From positions 1 through 7,011 of the forward strand of contig CALKCV010000132.1 in NCBI GenBank assembly GCA_938083405.1: a DNA stretch of 7,011 bases, given 5' to 3'. This stretch comes from an uncultured Microcoleaceae cyanobacterium (lineage in GTDB: Bacteria; Cyanobacteriota; Cyanobacteriia; Cyanobacteriales; Microcoleaceae). Both the position numbers and the translations under genes were made by a program. A model generated the notes under the pieces. That model worked only from the letters and a program-made list of their open reading frames with translations. It was not told the origin of the DNA and ran no database searches. Positions within the stretch are counted from its first letter, which is position 1. Every line of letters begins with the position of its first letter. Below are positions 1 to 4,846 of this stretch, in pieces.

Positions 1-1
1 A

Positions 2-2170
2 ACTCAACTCGGCGAAATCACAGACAATCCAGACAGCGTTCTCGACGAACCTGCCCCAGACGCTCCCACGGAAGCTGAGATGGATGAGTTAGTCGAAGAT
101 TGGCAAGCCGAAATAGACGAAGCGATCGCCTCCTTAACCAACGACGATTTTGCCGACATCAATGCCCTGGCAGGGGAGTTTGAATTTTCCCAAGAAAATC
201 AACCCTTAGTCGGAGTCATCGATACTGGTTTCGCTGCCGACAATCCAGATATCGACTACGATCGCCTAACTCTAGGCAAAGACCTAGTCGATGGCGACGA
301 CGATCCGCTCCTCGCCAGCGGCGAAGGCGACAATCACGGCACCAAAATTTTAGAAGTAATTGCCGCCACTCAAAATAACAACGTCGGCATTGATGGAGTC
401 AACGACGACGCTCCCATTTGGGTCGGACGTTCCGTCGGTTCTGGCGAATGGGCAGAATCCCTGCGAGAATTTACAGACGCAGCTAAAGAATCGGGTCAAC
501 CCAATTCTGTAGTTAACCTCAGTTTCGATCTAACCCAAACCAATCCCGACGGCAGCGTTACCACCCGCACCCAATTTACGGCAGAAGAACGAGAAGCGAT
601 CGCCTACGCCCGCGAAAATGGCGTCTTAATCGTCGCCGCCTCCGGCAACCAAGGATCGGAAGCCATATCCGCCCTCGGTCAAGCATCCCGGGAATTTGAC
701 AACATCATCACCGTTGGTGCTGCCGATGGCGATGCCAACCGCGCGGCCTATTCTAACTACGGCGATAGTTTGGATATCATGGCTTACGGAGAGCGACTCG
801 ACGATCCGACCGTTATCAACGGCTCCGAGGAACTGGATTTATTCCAAAACCTCACCCCAGAAGAACGGGAGTTAGTCGAACAAGCGATGGCCGTTGACGA
901 GGGAGCCGAGGATGCTCCAGAACTCTCGGATGAGAATCAAGCCAAAGTTTTTGATGCAGTTCAAAAGATGCTTTCGGGGGCTGTTGGGGCTTTGGGAGAA
1001 GTTGACAGCGACGAGAATATACCTGCGGTAGATGCGATCGCCGGCACTTCCATTGCATCCGCCAAGGTGACGGGGGCGGCATCCCAGGTTTGGGCAGCCA
1101 ATCCAGACTTGAGTTTCGCACAGGTCAAAGAAATCCTCAAAGCAACCGCTGTGGATCTTCACACCCCCGGTTTGGATAAAGAAACTGGGGCCGGCCTGTT
1201 GAATCTCGGGCTCGCAGTGCAAATGGCTTTAGTAACCGAACCCGAATCCCGCGTTTTAGGAGCGATCGATTTCAGCAACTCGTCCGTTGGCGCTTTCGGT
1301 GCAGATGTCGTTCTCCGAGAACGTCCCACATTCTTCAAAAAACTATGGCGCGGCGTTAAAAAGGTCTTCAAAAAGGTAGTCTCCGTCGTTAAGAAAGTCG
1401 TCAACGTCGTTAAGAAGGTAGTCTCCGTCGTTAAAAAAGTCGTCAGTTTCGTCAAAAAAGCCATACCCGTCATCAAGAAAATTGCAACATTTGTCGGAAG
1501 CATTGCCAAGAAATTTGTCGCCCTCCCCATTTTGGGCAAGATTGGAATAGTTTTAGGCGGTATCGCCCTGGTGGGTGCTGCCGTTGGCGGCGCGATCCTG
1601 TGGTTTAAGAACAAGAAGAAGAAAGAAGAGGAGGTAGTAGTCGAACAAGTTCCCCAACAAATTCTCGATTTAGAGGCCGGCTGGAAAGCCCTCAGCCCCC
1701 AAGAGCAGAACGATATCGGTCCGGCGCTGAAAAATGGCATCGACCCGAAATACAAACCCCTGTTCGACGGCAGCGATCCAGATAATATTCTTCCCTTGCT
1801 CAATACCCTTAACGGTCTAAACACGAACCAACAAAATCAATTAGGAACTCATGTTGTAAATGGAGTTCCTGGGGCGTGGCAATCTTTCTTCAACGGCACA
1901 GATCCCGGTAATGCCTTTGTTCCTGCGGCAGTCAAGAATGCTTGGAACAGCCTAACAGCAGCCCAGCAAAACCTACTGCGTCCGGCGATGCTCAATGGAA
2001 TCACCAGTCCCTACGGACGACCGCTACTCACTGGCGATCCAGATCGCATACTTCCGCTTACGGAAGCGTTGAACAGCCCCAACCTCACAGCTAACCAGCG
2101 ATCGCTCATCGCGTCTGTCATGCTCGAGCCCGGCGGCCTCCCTGCGGAGTATGAGAACCGATTTATATGA
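2..2170 (+). CDS. S8 subtilisin-like serine protease with cationic amphipathic heptads, hydrophobic segment and C-terminal repeats (5' partial)
   Basis: The reading frame is open to the left edge, so the true start lies outside the window. The first internal ATG is at 80, and residue numbers here count from it. The S8 catalytic triad is complete: Asp48 (VIDTGF), His86 (DNHGT) and Ser324 (GTSIAS), with the oxyanion-hole Asn190 (AASGNQG). Two family motifs deviate: GTSMAAPHVAG reads GTSIASAKVTG, and roughly 80 acidic, probably helical residues (about 238-321) lie between the usual A-PG region and the Ser motif. Behind the catalytic domain come an acidic/neutral linker, a Lys/Val heptad segment (about 419-480), a hydrophobic segment (about 482-509, ending LWF), the charged patch KNKKKKEEE, and four ~43-residue repeats (538-696). 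The upstream part is acidic and no signal peptide is visible. Peptidase identity is secure. Substrate, location and role are unknown. An in-frame ORF follows the TGA stop directly. Confidence 0.93.
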   Translation, partial: TQLGEITDNPDSVLDEPAPDAPTEAEMDELVEDWQAEIDEAIASLTNDDFADINALAGEFEFSQENQPLVGVIDTGFAADNPDIDYDRLTLGKDLVDGDDDPLLASGEGDNHGTKILEVIAATQNNNVGIDGVNDDAPIWVGRSVGSGEWAESLREFTDAAKESGQPNSVVNLSFDLTQTNPDGSVTTRTQFTAEEREAIAYARENGVLIVAASGNQGSEAISALGQASREFDNIITVGAADGDANRAAYSNYGDSLDIMAYGERLDDPTVINGSEELDLFQNLTPEERELVEQAMAVDEGAEDAPELSDENQAKVFDAVQKMLSGAVGALGEVDSDENIPAVDAIAGTSIASAKVTGAASQVWAANPDLSFAQVKEILKATAVDLHTPGLDKETGAGLLNLGLAVQMALVTEPESRVLGAIDFSNSSVGAFGADVVLRERPTFFKKLWRGVKKVFKKVVSVVKKVVNVVKKVVSVVKKVVSFVKKAIPVIKKIATFVGSIAKKFVALPILGKIGIVLGGIALVGAAVGGAILWFKNKKKKEEEVVVEQVPQQILDLEAGWKALSPQEQNDIGPALKNGIDPKYKPLFDGSDPDNILPLLNTLNGLNTNQQNQLGTHVVNGVPGAWQSFFNGTDPGNAFVPAAVKNAWNSLTAAQQNLLRPAMLNGITSPYGRPLLTGDPDRILPLTEALNSPNLTANQRSLIASVMLEPGGLPAEYENRFI
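1376..1480 (+). repeat. Five tandem 21-bp coding repeats (VVSVVKK heptads)
   Basis: Inside the protease gene, five consecutive 21-bp units (1376-1396, 1397-1417, 1418-1438, 1439-1459, 1460-1480) encode VVSVVKK, VVNVVKK, VVSVVKK, VVSFVKK and AIPVIKK. The first four units are also similar at the DNA level, which points to recent tandem duplication; the fifth has diverged. Less regular flanks (GVKKVFKK before, then IATFVGSIAKK) extend the pattern. On a helical wheel, positions 1, 2, 4 and 5 form a hydrophobic face of about 160 degrees, and S/N plus KK form the opposite polar, cationic face. Confidence 0.9.
1691..2167 (+). repeat. Four ~43-residue C-terminal protein repeats of the protease, the last one incomplete
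   Basis: Units start at residues 538, 580, 625 and 669 (spacing 42, 45 and 44), with the shared pattern L-[ST]-x-x-[EQ]-Q-x-x-[IL]-x-x-x-[MLV]-x-N-G followed by an aromatic-containing stretch and G-x-DP. Visible anchors are LSPQEQNDIGPALKNGI, LNTNQQNQLGTHVVNGV, LTAAQQNLLRPAMLNGI and LTANQRSLIASVMLEPG. Units 1-3 continue to FDGSDPDN, FNGTDPGN and LTGDPDR. Unit 4 stops at ENRFI, just before that motif. DNA identity between units is low, so the duplication is old. I do not recognise the repeat family; an interaction module is a guess. Confidence 0.75.
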
Positions 2171-2230
2171 CTGAACACTATCGACCATCAAATTGCAGCT
2201 AAAGAATCGGAAATTCAACAGCTACAATCG
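2168..2230 (+). other. In-frame TGA followed by open coding-like sequence joining the protease to the next ORF
   Basis: The protease frame ends with TGA at 2168-2170. The same frame then stays open through 2171-2230, reading LNTIDHQIAAKESEIQQLQS, and runs into the ORF with its first ATG at 2231. This stretch already shows coiled-coil-like spacing (I, I, I, L), so coding potential begins before that ATG. No Shine-Dalgarno sequence is visible at a normal distance before 2231. The possibilities are a nonsense mutation, stop-codon readthrough, or a rare CTG start at 2171 coupled to the TGA. An ATG overlapping the stop (2167-2169) opens only an 11-codon frame. Confidence 0.6.
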
Positions 2231-2632
2231 ATGGTCCGGGGCTATCAAGTCCAAATCGGTCAAGTCAATGGCATCGCCAGTCATTACGAGCAGCAAAGAC
2301 AACAGTACCAGAGCCAAGCCAACTATTGGAACGGCCGGATTTACACTTGGGGTGTCACTAGCTATCGGTGGGAGGCTTATCGGTACAAGTCTGGAAAACG
2401 CTGGAAAACCGGTCATCGGCAAGTGCCGGTCTATGGCTGGATTCATAGCCCGCAAGCAGAAGCTAACCGGAATGCCATGCAGCAGGCAGCTAACGTCGCA
2501 GCACAAATGCGAGATGCGGCCAACCAACAGGGTAAACCGGTAGTAGCTACGATGCAGGCTCAAATTGCAGCTACTCAACAAAAAATAGCCAACCTTCAGC
2601 AAGAGGTTGCATCCCTCAAGCAGAAACAATAG
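2231..2632 (+). CDS. Small coiled-coil protein with a central Tyr/Trp/Arg-rich segment, possibly the 3' part of the upstream gene
   Basis: From the first ATG this ORF gives 133 residues; the open frame extends 20 codons upstream to the protease stop. I do not recognise a family. The layout is symmetrical: a Gln-rich helical stretch (about 1-37, rich in EQQRQQYQSQ), then an aromatic and basic middle (about 38-73, with YWNGRIYTW, YRWEAYRYKSGKRWKTG and VYGWIHS), then a second Gln/Ala-rich helical stretch (about 74-133, ending IANLQQEVASLKQKQ). Two coiled-coil arms around an aromatic, probably beta-hairpin tip would fit. There is no signal peptide or membrane segment. The start is uncertain because the helical pattern begins upstream of 2231 and the frame matches the protease. 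It could be a separate translationally coupled partner or the severed C-terminus of one long protein. A strong terminator follows 22 bp after its stop. Confidence 0.7.
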   Translation: MVRGYQVQIGQVNGIASHYEQQRQQYQSQANYWNGRIYTWGVTSYRWEAYRYKSGKRWKTGHRQVPVYGWIHSPQAEANRNAMQQAANVAAQMRDAANQQGKPVVATMQAQIAATQQKIANLQQEVASLKQKQ

Positions 2633-2653
2633 CAAGGTCTAATTTGTGAAGAG

Positions 2654-2700
2654 AAAACGCGGTCGTCTCCTCTGGCGAGGAGCGATCGCTCGCGTTTTTT
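2654..2700 (+). terminator. Rho-independent terminator after the protease/coiled-coil unit
   Basis: The outer arms AAAACGCG (2654-2661) and CGCGTTTT (2691-2698) are perfectly complementary. An inner hairpin pairs CTCCTC (2667-2672) with GAGGAG (2677-2682) over the tetraloop TGGC, and GTCG/CGAT can pair between the two. The right arm runs into a T6 tract (2695-2700). A HIP1 octamer (2682-2689) is built into the right side. It lies 22 bp after the coiled-coil stop codon, so transcription probably ends here before the M50 gene. Confidence 0.85.
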
Positions 2701-2706
2701 ATCTTT

Positions 2707-2733
2707 GTAGAACAGGCAAGATGCCTGTTCTAC
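2707..2733. repeat. Perfect 12-bp inverted repeat, dispersed palindromic element
   Basis: GTAGAACAGGCA (2707-2718) and TGCCTGTTCTAC (2722-2733) are exact reverse complements around the trinucleotide AGA. Palindromes with an AACAGGCAAGATGCCTGTT-type core are, from general knowledge, common dispersed intergenic repeats in filamentous cyanobacteria. It sits directly behind the terminator and has no T-tract of its own, so I call it a repeat and not a second terminator. Confidence 0.8.
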
Positions 2734-2832
2734 GGTTGCGATCGCTAACTGGCCATGTAAAGTTTTATTACAAAAAAGCCAATTAGCCGTAAAAATCGAG
2801 GGGATTTCCTAATAGATCCAATAGAAGAGCAG

Positions 2833-2853
2833 CATCTACCATCTACCATCTAC
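2833..2853. repeat. CATCTAC heptamer, three perfect tandem copies
   Basis: Three exact copies of CATCTAC (2833-2839, 2840-2846, 2847-2853) end five bases before the ATG of the M50 gene and occupy the position where a ribosome binding site would be. No purine-rich Shine-Dalgarno sequence is present there. Copy-number change here would alter the 5' untranslated region. It resembles the heptanucleotide short tandem repeats known from cyanobacteria. Confidence 0.85.
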
Positions 2854-2858
2854 TCCTT

Positions 2859-4619
2859 ATGGTCCCCGAACAGTCCCGCCTCCAAGCCTCAAACTGGATT
2901 TGTCCCAACCTGACGCCCTACTGGCAACTGGGCCAAACCTCAGAAGGCCAAATTCGCCTAAAAGCCAAAAACAGCCAAATACAGCATCAATTTTCCCCGG
3001 TAGAAGGTTACGCCTTGCGACATTTCATCGGCAGATTTACCGTCGAACAAATTCAACAAAAATGTCAGGAAAAATTCCGAGAAGCGATCGCCCCTAACTT
3101 CACCATCCAACTATTAGAAAAACTCCTCAATCTCGGACTATTAGAAACATCAATACCACCAACCAAACTCTCCCCCTGCCCAGACTGGATTTGCCCCGAT
3201 TTAACAGCTTATTGGCAGTTAGGCAAAATCCCCGACTCCGATCGCATAATTTTCCGAGCCAAAGAAGGCAACCTCAGAGCAATATTTACCGCCGAAGAAG
3301 GCTATGCCCTGCGATATTTTACCGGGAAATTTACAGTAAATAAAATTCAGCAAAAATGCCAGCAACATTTCCCCGAACCTATTTCCCCTAATTTAGTAAT
3401 AGAACTGCTCGAAAAATTAGTCGAACTGAAAGTATTAGAACTAGGAACGGAACCAGAAGAAATAGAACCGGAAAAACCAACAATTCCTCCATCTTCAGGA
3501 CCAAAATTAAAAGCCTGCGTCCGGTGGATCGAACATCCAGAAGGTTATTGGATATTGCGCAACCCAGAAGACGTTAAATTCCTGCAAGTAAGCGCCAAAG
3601 ACAAAGACATTATCGACCAAATCGGACAGAGGCCATTGGGAGCGATAGCCTCCGAATTTTGCGTCGCCCCAGAACATCTAAAACGCCTGCTTCAGCTACT
3701 AACAGCAACAGCCATGCTGGAAGGAACGAAACCGCCAAAACCCCCTAAGAAAAAATTCAGTCCTTTCTCCTTATTATTCTTTAGAATTCCTCTATTTAAT
3801 CCAGATAAATGGTTGAGCAAAAACATCAATAGCATCCGTTGGCTTTGGAGCAAACCAGCAGCATTTTTCCTAGTAATATTCCTAGCAACAGCCACGGCGA
3901 TAGGCATCTCCCAAAGAGCGGAAATCTTGCACCAAGGCAAACAATTAATGGCAACTTATGGCAGCAGTTTAATCCTAGTATTCGGCTTGCTAACTGCCCT
4001 AGTCGTCACCCTCCACGAATTAGGTCACGCCTTCACATTAAAACGCTACGGCGGCATCGTTCCCGAAATCGGTTTGTTGATGATAATGTTAATGCCGGCA
4101 GCCTACACCAATACCACCGATGCCTACTGTTTGGTCAGGCGATATCAACGGGTTTTAGTAGTAGCTGCCGGCGTGTTGGTGCAGTTTATTATTGCGGCAA
4201 TTTCTCTTTGTTTGTGGAATTGGACGGCCCCTGGCAGTTGGCTGCATTCTAGCAGTTATTTATTAATGGCGGCGGCTTTAATTACCGTAGCTTTAAACCT
4301 CAATCCTTTAGCAAGATTTGACGGCTATTATTTAGCAGTTGCCCTGACTGGAATTAATAATTTACGCAGTCGGGCTTTTGGCTTTTACGGTAAATTATTG
4401 ACCGGAAAACCGATTAAAGAAAAAGGAAGCGATCGCCTAGTTTTAGCCATCTACGCCCCCTTCAGTCTTGCCTATATATGGTTTGTTTTCGGCTTCCTAA
4501 TTTGGCGGGTATTCGATTGGAGTTGGACTAACATTCCTACTCTTGCTTTAACTCTATTAATTCTCTGGGGCATTTATTTCTATTTTCCCAATTTCGAGAA
4601 GAAAAATCCCAGTTCGTAG
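2859..4619 (+). CDS. M50/site-2-type membrane zinc metalloprotease with duplicated PqqD-like N-terminal domains
   Basis: The 586-residue product has the M50 zinc site HELGH (His386, Glu387, His390) inside a hydrophobic segment. NPLARFDGYY (482-491) supplies the likely third ligand, Asp488. MPAAYTNTTDAY (412-423) matches the conserved region of the putative peptide zinc metalloprotease (YydH-like) subgroup. About six or seven membrane segments are visible, roughly at 335-352, 369-388, 400-418, 430-453, 465-485, 527-550 and 558-576. The cytosolic N-terminus contains two clear copies of one domain: WICP-[ND]-LT-x-YWQLG at 13-25 and 110-122, and EGYALR at 49-54 and 147-152. A third, weaker relative (about 216-290) follows, then a Pro/Lys linker. 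These resemble PqqD-like winged-helix peptide-binding modules; that assignment is inference. Expected role is intramembrane cleavage or handling of a peptide or protein substrate, probably with the HlyD-like neighbour. The stop TAG is immediately followed by an in-frame TAA. Confidence 0.9.
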   Translation: MVPEQSRLQASNWICPNLTPYWQLGQTSEGQIRLKAKNSQIQHQFSPVEGYALRHFIGRFTVEQIQQKCQEKFREAIAPNFTIQLLEKLLNLGLLETSIPPTKLSPCPDWICPDLTAYWQLGKIPDSDRIIFRAKEGNLRAIFTAEEGYALRYFTGKFTVNKIQQKCQQHFPEPISPNLVIELLEKLVELKVLELGTEPEEIEPEKPTIPPSSGPKLKACVRWIEHPEGYWILRNPEDVKFLQVSAKDKDIIDQIGQRPLGAIASEFCVAPEHLKRLLQLLTATAMLEGTKPPKPPKKKFSPFSLLFFRIPLFNPDKWLSKNINSIRWLWSKPAAFFLVIFLATATAIGISQRAEILHQGKQLMATYGSSLILVFGLLTALVVTLHELGHAFTLKRYGGIVPEIGLLMIMLMPAAYTNTTDAYCLVRRYQRVLVVAAGVLVQFIIAAISLCLWNWTAPGSWLHSSSYLLMAAALITVALNLNPLARFDGYYLAVALTGINNLRSRAFGFYGKLLTGKPIKEKGSDRLVLAIYAPFSLAYIWFVFGFLIWRVFDWSWTNIPTLALTLLILWGIYFYFPNFEKKNPSS

Positions 4620-4661
4620 TAATCGCGCTTTGCGATTAGAATCGCAAATATCGATTACTAC
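4616..4661. repeat. Inverted repeat overlapping the M50 stop codon
   Basis: GTAGTAATCG (4616-4625) and CGATTACTAC (4652-4661) are perfect 10-bp inverted arms. The left arm contains the M50 stop codon and the following TAA. Inside lies the first copy of AATCGCGCTTTGCGATTA (4621-4638), which can fold by itself (TAATCGC/GCGATTA over GCTTT), so two alternative hairpins are possible. It may stabilise the 3' end of the M50 mRNA. No T-tract follows, so a terminator is not supported. Confidence 0.7.
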
Positions 4662-4674
4662 AAACAACCCATTT

Positions 4675-4816
4675 GTTGCCAACCAACCCTATTAAATCGC
4701 GCTTTGCGATTACTACAAACCTTCCACCTCCCACCAAAACCAATCCGTTAAATCCGTGTGCCTTATCCGTTGCCAACTAATCCTATTAAATCGCGCTTTG
4801 CGATTACTACGAACCA
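4675..4816. repeat. 94-bp direct repeat carrying the AATCGCGCTTTGCGATTA hairpin
   Basis: The sequence starting GTTGCCAAC at 4675 recurs at 4769 (offset 94) and stays similar through CCTATTAAATCGCGC to the end of AATCGCGCTTTGCGATTA plus CTAC (4695-4716 and 4789-4810), then AAACC/GAACC. Differences are a few C/T and A/G changes. With the copy at 4621 there are three exact AATCGCGCTTTGCGATTA units in the spacer, each a 7-bp hairpin. Between the two units (about 4717-4768) is Pro-codon-like, C-rich sequence with repeated AATCCGT/TATCCGT. I see no gene in this spacer. Confidence 0.8.
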
Positions 4817-4840
4817 AATTATTAATTATTAATTATTAAT
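4817..4840. repeat. AATTATT heptamer array upstream of the HlyD-like gene
   Basis: Three exact AATTATT copies (4817-4823, 4824-4830, 4831-4837) plus AAT end six bases before the ATG at 4847. The array is the exact reverse complement of part of the array that follows the same gene (6613-6636). It replaces the usual Shine-Dalgarno position, leaving an A/T-only leader that should be unstructured on its own. Confidence 0.88.
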
Positions 4841-4846
4841 CCAACT

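Noticed and set aside
1159..1824. A 221-codon minus-strand ORF opposite the protease gene.
   Set aside because: It is a mirror of the Lys/Val heptad region (TTFLT repeats), has no family motif, and the plus strand clearly encodes a protease.
2167..2202. ATG overlapping the protease TGA (ATGA) as a coupled start for the coiled-coil gene.
   Set aside because: It opens a different frame that stops after 11 codons (TAA at 2200-2202) and does not lead into the coiled-coil ORF without a frameshift.
2222..2635. A 137-codon minus-strand ORF and a 116-codon plus-strand ORF overlapping the coiled-coil gene.
   Set aside because: Neither shows recognisable motifs. The frame continuous with the protease has clear coiled-coil periodicity and ends just before the terminator.
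2736..2763. Possible sigma-70 promoter for the M50 gene: TTGCGA, 16-bp spacer, TAAAGT.
   Set aside because: The -35 match lies in a HIP1 context (TTGCGATCGC) that is common by itself, and the -10 matches only four of six positions. Too weak to annotate.
4616..4816. CRISPR array suggested by three identical 18-bp repeats.
   Set aside because: Only three repeats with unequal spacing (74 and 94 bp), and the spacers are partly duplicated themselves. No cas genes are present.
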